DNA from: an uncultured Sphingomonadaceae bacterium
Lineage (GTDB): Bacteria > Pseudomonadota > Alphaproteobacteria > Sphingomonadales > Sphingomonadaceae
Direction: 5' to 3'
Assembly: GCA_938016505.1 (NCBI GenBank)
Contig: CALLWN010000073.1
Coordinates: 1-10,832 of the forward strand
Length of the DNA: 10,832 nt
Part shown: piece by piece, positions 1 to 6,733 of the stretch
Position numbering within the stretch: position 1 is the first letter of the stretch
Layout: the number at the start of each line of letters is the position of its first letter
Program-made: the position numbers and the translations under genes
The notes under the pieces: model-generated
Told to the model about the DNA's origin: nothing
Database searches by the model: none
What the model saw: the letters and a program-made list of their open reading frames with translations, nothing else

Positions 1-117
1 CGTCTCTTCCATCTCCATGATGACGAGGCGGATGGTCTTGGCGGGATCCTCGGCGCGTTCGAGCAGATCGGAGACATTGGCCTGGATGATGTCACGGGCG
101 CGGGAGAAGATGCCCAT
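1..117 (-). CDS. pspA: Phage shock protein PspA (5' part only)
   Basis: The first 39 codons of a PspA/Vipp1-family gene, running off the left edge. The visible protein opens MGIFSR and continues with [11 protein letters not shown] and a terminus near IMEMEET, the conserved N-terminal amphipathic helix and start of the coiled coil in PspA. In the family, PspA binds stressed inner membrane and, when free, inhibits the sigma-54 activator PspF, whose gene is divergent here. The start at 117 is chosen because it matches the family start and has a strong AGGAGG ribosome-binding site 8 nt upstream. The same frame is open upstream to an ATG at 264, so a 49-residue N-terminal extension is possible. 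A sigma-54 promoter lies at 295-310. Confidence 0.93.
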   Translation of the reverse strand, partial: MGIFSRARDIIQANVSDLLERAEDPAKTIRLVIMEMEET

Positions 118-294
118 GGGAATGACCTCCTGACGGGTGGGTGGCAGGGACCGGGGCTGGCCCGGGAACGGAACGGGGAGGCGCGCGGTGACGGCCCGGG
201 TGTCGGCCCGGATGGCGGCGGGGCTGTCCATGGTGAAGGGGTCGCCCTGTGGGGTGTTGGTCATTGGTGTCTCGTCCTGTGGCGGGGTTTCACA

Positions 295-310
295 TGCAAG
301 GGCCGTGCCA
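295..310 (-). promoter_or_regulatory. Sigma-54 (RpoN) -24/-12 promoter of pspA
   Basis: Read on the minus strand, the site is TGGCACGGCCCTTGCA, a perfect match to the sigma-54 consensus TGGCAC-N5-TTGCA, with the -24 GG and -12 GC dinucleotides at correct spacing. The expected transcription start is near 284, which leaves about 165 nt before the pspA ATG at 117 but only about 20 nt before the in-frame ATG at 264. The divergent gene encodes PspF, the sigma-54 activator that drives psp promoters in Enterobacteria, so the promoter and its activator are adjacent. Confidence 0.9.
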
Positions 311-376
311 GCTGTTGAAAGGCTGCGGTCTCAGGGGGTTGAGGCGCTGGAGGGGGAACGGGATGGTGCAGGGATT

Positions 377-402
377 GCCAAGACTTGGCGGATTTTCCCA
401 AG
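377..402. promoter_or_regulatory. Candidate PspF enhancer (upstream activating) sites
   Basis: A perfect inverted repeat, GCCAAG-A-CTTGGC, occupies 377-389. A further CCAAG half-site at 398-402 lies 20 bp (two helical turns) from the CCAAG at 378-382 and also forms a second, wider inverted repeat with CTTGG at 384-388. The centre at 383 is about 100 bp upstream of the predicted pspA transcription start, the usual distance for an enhancer-binding protein. It also lies just before pspF, so binding could repress pspF, as PspF autoregulation does in E. coli. Symmetry and position are seen; PspF binding is inferred. Confidence 0.55.
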
Positions 403-419
403 CCTGCTAGCGATCCGGC

Positions 420-1442
420 ATGCCTGCCAAGCCCACCCAGCTCGTCGGCCAGGCCTCGGCCTTTCTCGACGCGGTGGAGCGGGCGAGCGCGGCAGCGGCG
501 CTCAACCGCCCGGTGCTGGTGGTGGGCGAGCGGGGGACGGGCAAGGAGATGATCGCCGAGCGGCTGCACCGGCTGTCGCCGCGCTGGGAGGAGCCGCTGG
601 TGGCGCTCAACTGCGCGGCGCTGCCCGAATCGCTCATCGACGCCGAGCTGTTCGGTTACGAGGCGGGCGCCTTCACGGGTGCGACCCGGGCCAGGGGCGG
701 GAAGTTCGAGGAGGCGGACGGGGGCACGCTGTTCCTGGACGAGATCGGGACGCTGACTGCGGCCGGGCAGGAGCGGCTGCTCAGGGTCATCGAATATGGC
801 GAGCTGGTGCGGCTGGGGAGCAACCGGGTGCTTTCGGTCGATGTGCGGGTGGTGGCGGCGACCAACGCGGACCTGCCGGCGCTTGCCGCGCGCGGGCGGT
901 TTCGCGCCGACCTTCTCGACCGGCTGTCGTTCGAGGTGATCACGCTTCCGCCGCTTCGCGAACGGCGCGAGGATATTCCGCTGCTTGCGGATTTCTTCGG
1001 GCGGCGGATGGCGAGCGAGCTGGGCTGGCGGGGCTTTCCCGGCTTTGCGCGGGGGGCGATGGACGCGCTCATGGCCCATGACTGGCCGGGCAATGTGCGC
1101 GAGCTCAGGAACGTGGTGGAGCGCTCGGTCTATCGCTGGGGGGATTCCGACCGGGCGGTCGGCGCAGTCGAGATCGACCCGTTTGCGAGCCCGTGGCGGC
1201 CGAAGGGGGCCAGCGGGGCGGCCGGGGGGGCGCAGGGTGGGGCGGACGGTGGGGCGCTGACACTTCCGCTCGACTTTCGGGCGTCTGTCGCTGCCCACGA
1301 GCGGGGTCTGCTGGAGGCGGCGCTTGCGCAGGCCCGGCACAACCAGCGCAGGGCGGCGGCGCTGCTCGGGCTCTCGTACGACCAGCTGCGCCACGCGCTG
1401 CGCCGGCACGGGATGCTGAAGGCGGGCCAGCCGCCCGCCTGA
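420..1442 (+). CDS. pspF: Phage shock operon activator PspF (sigma-54 enhancer-binding AAA+ protein)
   Basis: A 340-residue bacterial enhancer-binding protein that hydrolyses ATP to open sigma-54 RNA polymerase at psp promoters. The AAA+ domain spans about residues 5-235: Walker A GERGTGKE (36-43), the sigma-54-contacting GAFTGA loop (83-88), Walker B ending in DE (107-108), arginine-finger region FRADLLDRL (162-170) and sensor II WPGNVREL (222-229). There is no N-terminal receiver domain, as in PspF. Trp56 in LSPRW matches the E. coli PspF tryptophan implicated in inhibition by PspA. A Gly/Ala-rich linker (about 263-279) leads to a Fis-type helix-turn-helix (about 290-335, ARHNQRRAAALLGLSYDQLR). 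An in-frame TAG at 408-410 makes ATG 420 the first possible ATG. The divergent pspA confirms the assignment. Confidence 0.95.
   Translation: MPAKPTQLVGQASAFLDAVERASAAAALNRPVLVVGERGTGKEMIAERLHRLSPRWEEPLVALNCAALPESLIDAELFGYEAGAFTGATRARGGKFEEADGGTLFLDEIGTLTAAGQERLLRVIEYGELVRLGSNRVLSVDVRVVAATNADLPALAARGRFRADLLDRLSFEVITLPPLRERREDIPLLADFFGRRMASELGWRGFPGFARGAMDALMAHDWPGNVRELRNVVERSVYRWGDSDRAVGAVEIDPFASPWRPKGASGAAGGAQGGADGGALTLPLDFRASVAAHERGLLEAALAQARHNQRRAAALLGLSYDQLRHALRRHGMLKAGQPPA
1421..1439. repeat. GC-rich inverted repeat over the end of pspF
   Basis: GGCGGGC and GCCCGCC form a perfect 7-bp stem around a 5-nt loop, ending one base before the pspF TGA. There is no T-run after it on the plus strand and only TT on the minus strand, so it is at best a weak terminator for the converging pspF and corC transcripts. 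Confidence 0.4.
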
Positions 1443-1447
1443 ACGCA

Positions 1448-1491
1448 GCCCTCGCTCTGCGCCCTCGCCATGTGCCCTCGCCATGTGCCCT
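1448..1491. repeat. 13-bp tandem repeat between pspF and corC
   Basis: GCCCTCGCCATGT occurs twice in tandem (1461-1473 and 1474-1486), followed by a partial copy GCCCT and preceded by a diverged copy beginning GCCCTCGC at 1448. The array lies in the 92-bp convergent gap and has no coding signal that I trust. It could be a slippage-prone spacer; no function is claimed. Confidence 0.75.
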
Positions 1492-1534
1492 GCCCTTTCG
1501 CCCTGGTGCATGCGCCGGGCCGGGCGGGCGGCGG

Positions 1535-2425
1535 TCAGCCCGAGTCCGGCGGCTCGGGGGCGGGCGGGTGGAGGCGGAGCCGCTCGAGGCGGCGGTCGTC
1601 GCCGGCGACGATCTCGAGCGTCCAGCCATTGGGGTGGTGGACCCGCTCGCCGGGCACCGGGACCCGGCCGGCGATGAGGACGGCGAGGCCGCCGAGGGTG
1701 TCGACCTCGTCGCCGAGGTCGGCGTCGGTGAAGGAGATGCCGAGCCGCTCCTCCATCTCCTCGAGCGGCAGGCGGGCATCGGCCTCGTAGCCGCCGGGGA
1801 TCTCGCGGAGCAGATCGGCCTCGGCCTCGTCATACTCGTCCTCGATCTCGCCGACGATTTCCTCGACGATGTCCTCGATGGTGACGAGCCCGTCGGTGCC
1901 GCCATATTCGTCGACGACGATCGCCATGTGGGTTCTGAGGCGGCGCATGTCGGAGAGGATGTCGAGCGCGGGCTTGCCGGGCGGCACGAAGTGGACCGGG
2001 CGCAGCAGCGGATCGACGGTCTCCGGCGCAGGCGCAGCGCCGGCGAGGATGGCGAACAGGTCCTTCATGTGGATCATGCCGGTCACATGATCGAGCGAGC
2101 CGCGGTAGAGGGGCACGCGGGTGTGGCCGGTCTCGCGGAAGAAGGCGACGGCGTCGGCGAAGGCCGTGCCTTCGGGAAGCGCGTCGATGTCGGAGCGCGG
2201 GGTTGCGATGTCGGCGGCGGTGCGGTCGCCGGCGTCGAGCATGTTGCGGAGCATCTCGCGCTCGTCGGCGTCGAGATCGTCTTCGGCGGCGGTTTCCTCG
2301 ACATGCTCCTCGATCGCCTCCTCGAGGCTTTCTCTCAGGCTGGCCTCGCGCGCGCGGGGCGGGAGGAGGGAGCGGAGCGCCTGCCACAGCCGCGGCGGCG
2401 CGGGGGGACTCGCGGGGTCTCCCAT
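1535..2425 (-). CDS. corC: CorC/YbeX-family CBS-domain protein
   Basis: A 296-residue soluble protein of the CorC/YbeX (also annotated hemolysin C or TlyC-like) family, linked in the literature to magnesium and cobalt efflux and, in E. coli YbeX, to ribosome metabolism. Two CBS domains cover about 70-192, with the hallmark VDEYGGTDGLVTIEDIVEE at 171-189 and a GEIEDEYD tail. A CorC/HlyC C-terminal domain follows (about 205-286). No DUF21 membrane domain precedes the CBS pair, so this is the short form. The ATG at 2425 shares one base with the ybeY stop (TGATG), showing coupling; the upstream open frame is therefore not used. It is the last gene of the miaB-ybeZ-ybeY-corC order; lnt, the common next gene, is missing. 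Confidence 0.93.
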   Translation of the reverse strand: MGDPASPPAPPRLWQALRSLLPPRAREASLRESLEEAIEEHVEETAAEDDLDADEREMLRNMLDAGDRTAADIATPRSDIDALPEGTAFADAVAFFRETGHTRVPLYRGSLDHVTGMIHMKDLFAILAGAAPAPETVDPLLRPVHFVPPGKPALDILSDMRRLRTHMAIVVDEYGGTDGLVTIEDIVEEIVGEIEDEYDEAEADLLREIPGGYEADARLPLEEMEERLGISFTDADLGDEVDTLGGLAVLIAGRVPVPGERVHHPNGWTLEIVAGDDRRLERLRLHPPAPEPPDSG

Positions 2426-2946
2426 CAGCCGGCGGCTTCCCCGAGCCGGTAGGGGTCGGCGATCCCGAGCCTCGCGAGGATGGCCCGCTCGAGCGATTCC
2501 ATCGCGGTTGCCGCGGCATCGTCGCCATGGTCGTGGCCGAGGAGGTGGAGGGTGCCGTGGACGAGGAGGTGGGTCACATGGTCTTCGAAGCGCTTGCGCG
2601 CGGCGGCGGCCTCGCCGGCGACGGTCTCGAGGCCGAGGGCGAGGTCGCCGAGGAGGTGGCTGCCGGCCGGGTTGGCTGCGAGGGCGGCGAGGGCCGCATG
2701 GTCGAGCATCGGGAAGGAGAGGATGTTGGTGGGGCGGTCGATGCCGCGATAGTCGCGGTTGAGGCGGGCGAGCTCGGCATCGTCGGTGAAGAGGACCGAG
2801 ACTTCGAGGTCGAGCCCGGGTGCGGTGAGGAGGCTGGCGAGGCCGGCGCCTTCGAGCGCGGCTGCAACCGCGCGGCGGGCCAGCGGCTCGGGAGCGATGC
2901 GGCGGTCCCATTCGGGCGCGACCACCTCGACGGCGACATCAAGCAT
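2425..2946 (-). CDS. ybeY: Endoribonuclease / rRNA maturation factor YbeY
   Basis: A 173-residue member of the YbeY (UPF0054) family, a cytoplasmic metal-dependent RNase needed for 16S rRNA 3'-end maturation and late ribosome quality control. The zinc-site signature H-x3-H-x5-H is intact in HGTLHLLGHDH, with His130, His134 and His140. The family motif RPTNILSFPM is at 71-80 and GDLALG at 100-105. The ATG at 2946 has an AGGCGGAG-like ribosome-binding site and is separated from ybeZ by a 77-bp gap filled with tandem repeats, so it may be translated independently of ybeZ. It ends in a one-base overlap with corC. In E. coli the adjacent ybeZ product is a YbeY partner. Confidence 0.96.
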   Translation of the reverse strand: MLDVAVEVVAPEWDRRIAPEPLARRAVAAALEGAGLASLLTAPGLDLEVSVLFTDDAELARLNRDYRGIDRPTNILSFPMLDHAALAALAANPAGSHLLGDLALGLETVAGEAAAARKRFEDHVTHLLVHGTLHLLGHDHGDDAAATAMESLERAILARLGIADPYRLGEAAG

Positions 2947-2961
2947 GGGCTGGCTCCGCCT

Positions 2962-3025
2962 GCCGGGGCCCGGGGAACCGCCGGGGCCCGGGGAACCGCC
3001 GGGGCCCGGGGACTTGCCGGGGCTC
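2962..3025. repeat. 18-bp G-rich tandem repeat between ybeZ and ybeY
   Basis: The unit GCCGGGGCCCGGGGAACC is present exactly at 2962-2979 and 2980-2997, then with a changed end (ACTT) at 2998-3015, then as a 10-bp partial copy that runs into the ybeZ stop codon. The plus strand carries GGGG runs separated by 3 and 7 nt, a canonical quadruplex pattern; the minus-strand mRNA is C-rich there. It fills nearly all of the only sizeable gap in the fur-to-corC block. Confidence 0.9.
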
Positions 3026-4034
3026 AGGCATCGGCTCCCTCATAGGCCTCGACGATGCGGCCGACGAGCGGATGGCGGACCACGTCCCTTGCGCTGAAGC
3101 GGACGGTGCCGATGCCCCTGACGGCCTCGAGCCGCTGGACCGCATCGGCGAGGCCGCTCTTGCCGGGATCGGGCAGGTCGACCTGGTTGGGGTCGCCGCA
3201 GATGACCATGCGGCTGCCCTCGCCGAACCGGGTGAGGAACATCTTCATCTGCAGGGGCGTGGTGTTCTGGGCCTCGTCGAGGATGATGAAGGCGCTGGCG
3301 AGCGTGCGGCCGCGCATGAAGGCGAGCGGGGCGATCTCGATCTCGCCGGAGGCGATGCGGCGCTCGACCTGTTCGGAGGGCAGCATGTCGTAGAGGGCGT
3401 CGTAGAGCGGGCGGAGATAGGGGTCGACCTTCTCGCGCATGTCGCCGGGGAGGAATCCGAGCCGCTCGCCGGCCTCGACTGCCGGCCGCGACAGGATGAG
3501 CCGGTCGACCGAGCCGGAGATGAGCTGGGAGACGGCCTGGGCGACCGCGAGATAGGTCTTGCCGGTGCCGGCCGGGCCGAGGGCGAAGATGATGTCGGTG
3601 TGGGCGAGCGCCTCGACATAGCGGGCCTGCGCCGCGTTGCGGGCGAAGATGGTCTTGCGGCGGGTGCGGATGGCGGGGGTCTCGCCGCCAGGGCCGGGGA
3701 TGAGGCCCTCGAGCGAGGCCTCGTCGGTTGCGCTGATGGCGGCCTCGACATCGGCGGCCTCGACCGGCTGGCCGCGCTCGAGCCGGCCGTAGAGGAGGAG
3801 GAGGACATCGCGGGCCCGGGCGATGGCGCCGGGTTCGCCTTCGACCGCGACCCTGGTGCCGCGGGCGGCGATATAGACCCCGAGGCGGTTCTCGATGGTG
3901 ATGAGGTTCTGGTCGAACTGGCCGAACAGTGCCCCGAGCAGGTTGGCGCGGTCGAACTCGAGCTCGGCGCGGGCGCGTGGGGGCGCGGCGGCGGCCCTGC
4001 CGAGCGGGGTCGGCTTGCCGGGGGGTTTCTTCAT
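3024..4034 (-). CDS. ybeZ: PhoH-family ATPase YbeZ
   Basis: A 336-residue PhoH-like protein, a cytoplasmic P-loop NTPase related to the helicase superfamily and functionally tied to YbeY and RNA maturation. A nucleic-acid-binding-like N-terminal part (about 25-105) precedes the PhoH domain. Walker A is GPAGTGKT (153-160), the signature [17 protein letters not shown] is at 182-198, Walker [10 protein letters not shown] at 249-257, and the [10 protein letters not shown] motif at 279-288. The ATG at 4034 overlaps the miaB stop as ATGA, which fixes the start; a longer open frame upstream lies inside miaB and is rejected. It was historically named phosphate-starvation inducible, but nothing here shows phosphate control. 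Confidence 0.95.
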   Translation of the reverse strand: MKKPPGKPTPLGRAAAAPPRARAELEFDRANLLGALFGQFDQNLITIENRLGVYIAARGTRVAVEGEPGAIARARDVLLLLYGRLERGQPVEAADVEAAISATDEASLEGLIPGPGGETPAIRTRRKTIFARNAAQARYVEALAHTDIIFALGPAGTGKTYLAVAQAVSQLISGSVDRLILSRPAVEAGERLGFLPGDMREKVDPYLRPLYDALYDMLPSEQVERRIASGEIEIAPLAFMRGRTLASAFIILDEAQNTTPLQMKMFLTRFGEGSRMVICGDPNQVDLPDPGKSGLADAVQRLEAVRGIGTVRFSARDVVRHPLVGRIVEAYEGADA

Positions 4035-5356
4035 GGCGCGTCCCCGAGCAGGCGGCCGGCGAGGCTGTTGGGCCCTGCGGCGGTGATGGCGACGGGGACG
4101 AGGGCGCCAGGCGCGAGCCCGGGCGCCTCGACCACGACCGACTGGAGCCAGGGCGACTTGCCGATCCACTGGCCCGGCCCCTTGCCGGGCCGCTCGACGA
4201 GGATTTCGGTCTCGGTGCCGACATGGGTGCGGTTGAAGGCGAGCTGCTGGCTTGCGAGCAGGGCCTGGAGCCGGGCGAGACGCTCGGCCGCGACTGCGGG
4301 CGGGACCTGGTCGGCACGGTCGGCTGCAGGGGTTCCGGGCCGGGGCGAGTAGCGGAAGCTGTAGGCCTGGGCGAAGCCGACCTCCTCGACGAGCGCAAGG
4401 GTCTCGGCGAAATCTTCCTCGGTCTCGCCCGGGAAGCCGGTGATGAAATCGGACGAGAGGGCGAGATCGGGCCTTGCGGCGCGGAAGCGGGCGACGAGAT
4501 CGAGGTAGAAGCGGCGGTCGTGGCGGCGGTTCATTGCGGCGAGCACCCGGTCGGAGCCGGACTGGACCGGGAGGTGGAGGAAGGGCATGAGGGCTGGCAG
4601 CCGGGCGTGGGCGGCGATCATGCCTGCTGTCACGTCGCGCGGATGGCTGGTGGTGTAGCGCAGCCGCGCAAGGCCCGGGACGGCTGCGACCTCGGCCAGG
4701 AGCGCAGAAAAGTCATGTGCCGGGTCAGAGGGTTCAGCCCAGGCGTTGACATTCTGCCCGAGCAGGGTGAGTTCGCGCGCGCCGGCGGCGACGAGGGACC
4801 GGGCCTCGGCGAGGATGTCGGCTGCGGGGCGCGAGGCCTCGGCGCCGCGGGTGTAGGGCACGACGCAGAAGGCGCAGAACTTGTCGCAGCCCTCCTGGAT
4901 GGTGAGGAAGGCCGACGGCCGGGCGCGGCGCGCGCGCGGCGGGAGATGGCCAAACTTGGCGACTGCCGGCATGTCGGTGTCGATCGCGCCGCCCTGCCCG
5001 GCGCGGGCGATGAGATCGGGCAGGCGGTGGTAGGCCTGGGGGCCGACGACGACATCGACTGCGGGCGCGCGGGCGCGGATCTCGGGGCCCTCGGCCTGGG
5101 CGACGCAGCCGGCGACGACGACGGTCGGGCGGCGGCCTTGCGCCTGTGCTGCAGCGCGGATCCGGCCAATGTCGGAATAGAGCTTCTCGGTTGCCTTCTC
5201 GCGGATGTGGCAGGTGTTGAGCAGCTCGATGTCGGCAGCGGTGCCTGGCGCGGCCTCGGTGAAGCCGGAGGCGCGCAGCAGCTCGGCCATGCGCTCGGCA
5301 TCATAGACGTTCATCTGGCAGCCGTAGCTCTTGATGGCGAAGCTGCGGCTGCTCAC
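4031..5356 (-). CDS. miaB: tRNA-2-methylthio-N6-dimethylallyladenosine synthase MiaB
   Basis: A 441-residue radical-SAM methylthiotransferase that converts i6A37 to ms2i6A37 in tRNAs reading UNN codons, using two [4Fe-4S] clusters. The N-terminal UPF0004 domain opens with [10 protein letters not shown] and supplies cluster ligands Cys13, Cys49 ([10 protein letters not shown]) and Cys84. The radical SAM motif is Cys157-x3-Cys161-x2-Cys164 (GCDKFCAFC). [13 protein letters not shown] (304-316) and a C-terminal TRAM domain (about 375-438) follow. The start is taken as the GTG at 5356, which overlaps the acyltransferase stop as GTGA and places the conserved N-terminus correctly; the ATG 21 codons upstream would add a sequence foreign to the family. 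Confidence 0.95.
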   Translation of the reverse strand: MSSRSFAIKSYGCQMNVYDAERMAELLRASGFTEAAPGTAADIELLNTCHIREKATEKLYSDIGRIRAAAQAQGRRPTVVVAGCVAQAEGPEIRARAPAVDVVVGPQAYHRLPDLIARAGQGGAIDTDMPAVAKFGHLPPRARRARPSAFLTIQEGCDKFCAFCVVPYTRGAEASRPAADILAEARSLVAAGARELTLLGQNVNAWAEPSDPAHDFSALLAEVAAVPGLARLRYTTSHPRDVTAGMIAAHARLPALMPFLHLPVQSGSDRVLAAMNRRHDRRFYLDLVARFRAARPDLALSSDFITGFPGETEEDFAETLALVEEVGFAQAYSFRYSPRPGTPAADRADQVPPAVAAERLARLQALLASQQLAFNRTHVGTETEILVERPGKGPGQWIGKSPWLQSVVVEAPGLAPGALVPVAITAAGPNSLAGRLLGDAP

Positions 5357-6240
5357 TGGAGGGGCTCCGGCTCGCCGCGCACGAGGTTGCGGTAGCAGGC
5401 GGTGATGGCGCCGTGGCAATGGCGGGTGAGCGCCTTGCGGTCGGCGAAGTCGGCCGGGCGGACCGGGGGGTGGCAGACGATCTCGGCGCGGACCCGGCCG
5501 AGGCGGCTCATGTCGAGCGCGTGGGGGGCAAGCTCCATGTCACCGATCCAGGCGAGTTCGAGGAGGCGGTTGCGGGTGAGCGGCAGGCCATTGAGGTGGG
5601 TGTAGGCGAGCGTGACCGGCTGCACCCGGGCGCCCGGGGCCCGGTCGAGACCAGCGAACAGGGTGGACTTGAATGGGAGGATGCGGACCCCGTCGTTGGA
5701 GGTGCCTTCGGGAAAGAGGATGACGTTGCGGCCGGTGCGCAGGCGCTCGGCAACCTCGCTTGCCTGGGTGGCGGAGCGGCCGCGCCGCTCGCGCTCGACG
5801 TAGATGGTGTCGCGCAGGTTGGCGAGCAGGTTGACGAGCGCCATCTGGCCGACTTCGTGCTTGGCGACGAAATCCCCGTCGAGGCGCGCGCCGAGGACGA
5901 GAATATCAAGCCAGCTCAAGTGGTTGGAGACGTAGAGGACAGCGCCGGTGGCGGGCGTTCCGGACAGCGCGATCTCGACCCCGAGGGCCCGGGCGAGGAG
6001 GCTGCAGTAGAGCGGCGGGATCCGCGCGCTGGCGGCCGGGGCAACCCGCTTGAGCGCGGCGAAGGCCGGGACCAGCGTGCTGGTGGCGGCGAGCACGCCG
6101 GCGAGCGAGGCGACCGGCCCTGCGGGGCGCACGGACTGGTGGCGGGCGCGGCGGCGGGCACGGCGCGCGGGAGCCGGCGGCGGAGTCACGGGCATGGCGG
6201 CGCCGGCAGGGGCGCGGGCCGGCGATGGCGGGCGCAGCAT
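5353..6240 (-). CDS. PlsC-like lysophospholipid acyltransferase
   Basis: A 295-residue member of the PlsC/LPLAT acyltransferase family, acting at the inner face of the cytoplasmic membrane. The catalytic H-x4-D motif is NHLSWLD (His107, Asp112), and the phosphate-binding FPEGTSND motif is at 176-183 (Glu178, Gly179). The first 40 residues are Pro/Arg-rich and basic; a weakly hydrophobic stretch (about 41-63) may anchor the protein. The ATG at 6240 lies 7 nt after the fur stop; a second in-frame ATG at 6195 would remove 15 residues and cannot be excluded. It could acylate lysophosphatidic acid (PlsC) or lyso-ornithine lipid (OlsA), and sequence alone does not decide. The end overlaps the miaB GTG by 4 nt. 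Confidence 0.88.
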   Translation of the reverse strand: MLRPPSPARAPAGAAMPVTPPPAPARRARRRARHQSVRPAGPVASLAGVLAATSTLVPAFAALKRVAPAASARIPPLYCSLLARALGVEIALSGTPATGAVLYVSNHLSWLDILVLGARLDGDFVAKHEVGQMALVNLLANLRDTIYVERERRGRSATQASEVAERLRTGRNVILFPEGTSNDGVRILPFKSTLFAGLDRAPGARVQPVTLAYTHLNGLPLTRNRLLELAWIGDMELAPHALDMSRLGRVRAEIVCHPPVRPADFADRKALTRHCHGAITACYRNLVRGEPEPLQ

Positions 6241-6247
6241 GCGCGGT

Positions 6248-6670
6248 TCAGCCCTGCCCCTTTCGCCTGGTGCCGTAGAGCTCGAGCCGGTGATCGACGA
6301 GGCTGTAGCCGAGCCGTTCCGCGATCTCGGCCTGGAGCGCCTCGATCTGCGGGTCGGTGAACTCGATGACCTCGCCCGTCTCGATGTCGATCAGGTGGTC
6401 GTGATGCTCGTCGGGCGTGGGCTCGTAGCGGGCGCGCCCGTCGCGGAAGTCGTGGCGCTCGAGGATGCCGGCATCCTCGAACAGGCGCACCGTGCGGTAG
6501 ACGGTGGCGATCGAGATTCGACGGTCGACTGCGGAGGCCCTGCGGTGGAGCTCCTCGACATCGGGATGATCCTGGGCCTCGGAGAGGACGCGGGCGATGA
6601 CCCGGCGCTGCTCGGTGATGCGAAGGCCCTTGGCCTGGCAAAGCGCCTCGATGTCGATCGATCCTGGCAA
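6248..6670 (-). CDS. fur: Ferric uptake regulator Fur
   Basis: A 140-residue Fur-family dimeric metal-dependent repressor. The winged-helix domain covers about 1-85, with ISIATVYRTVRLFEDAGIL as recognition region, followed by the dimerisation domain. Metal ligands line up with E. coli Fur at an offset of +2: His35, Glu83, His89, His90, Asp91, His92, Glu103, Glu110 and His127. The structural CxxC is absent (Asp95 and Thr98 replace it), as in many alphaproteobacterial Fur/Mur proteins. The start is a TTG at 6670: a TGA lies two codons upstream and no ATG or GTG is suitably placed downstream. An AGGGTGAG sequence upstream may serve as ribosome-binding site. It leads the fur-plsC-like-miaB-ybeZ-ybeY-corC block. 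Confidence 0.93.
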   Translation of the reverse strand: MPGSIDIEALCQAKGLRITEQRRVIARVLSEAQDHPDVEELHRRASAVDRRISIATVYRTVRLFEDAGILERHDFRDGRARYEPTPDEHHDHLIDIETGEVIEFTDPQIEALQAEIAERLGYSLVDHRLELYGTRRKGQG

Positions 6671-6705
6671 GACTCACCCTGACGGCTGGCGGGCGCACCG
6701 CGGCC

Positions 6706-6728
6706 CCGGTCACGACTGCCGCGACCGG
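6706..6728. repeat. Inverted repeat at the predicted fur transcription start
   Basis: CCGGTC (6706-6711) and GACCGG (6723-6728) form a 6-bp inverted repeat around 11 nt, beginning almost exactly at the predicted fur +1. It may be a leader hairpin, an operator, or the end of the mucR transcript; no T-run follows, so a terminator role is not supported. Confidence 0.4.
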
Positions 6729-6733
6729 AGCCA

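Larger units (their letters stand above)
118..419. other. pspA-pspF divergent intergenic region
   Basis: This 302-bp gap carries the sigma-54 promoter (295-310) and the candidate enhancer (377-402). The part between 118 and 264 is open on the minus strand in frame with pspA and has a coding-like base pattern (by hand count GC is highest at codon position 3 and lowest at position 2). No clear sigma-70 promoter for pspF could be defined; a CTTGGC at 384-389 with a weak CTAGCG 17 nt later is the best candidate. No purine-rich ribosome-binding site is visible before the pspF ATG. Nothing else recognisable was seen. Confidence 0.6.

Noticed and set aside
1421..1439. Strong rho-independent terminator at the end of pspF
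   Set aside because: The stem is good but no T-run follows on either strand, so only an inverted repeat is claimed.
2426..2911. Longer corC frame reaching back through ybeY
   Set aside because: The translation in this part is Arg/Pro-rich noise opposite the true ybeY frame; the TGATG junction sets the corC start.
2962..3025. CRISPR or phage attachment interpretation of the 18-bp repeats
   Set aside because: The units are contiguous without unique spacers, too short for CRISPR repeats, and no cas, integrase or tRNA gene is near.
1193..5395. Long plus-strand open frames opposite corC, ybeZ and miaB (for example 1193-2452, 3072-4352, 3929-5395)
   Set aside because: They mirror the codon structure of confident minus-strand genes, have low-complexity Gly/Ala/Arg-rich translations and no recognisable domain; expected in very GC-rich DNA.
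6671..6675. GACTC (CcrM GANTC methylation site) just before the fur start
   Set aside because: A single five-base site is expected by chance, and nothing else suggests cell-cycle methylation control.
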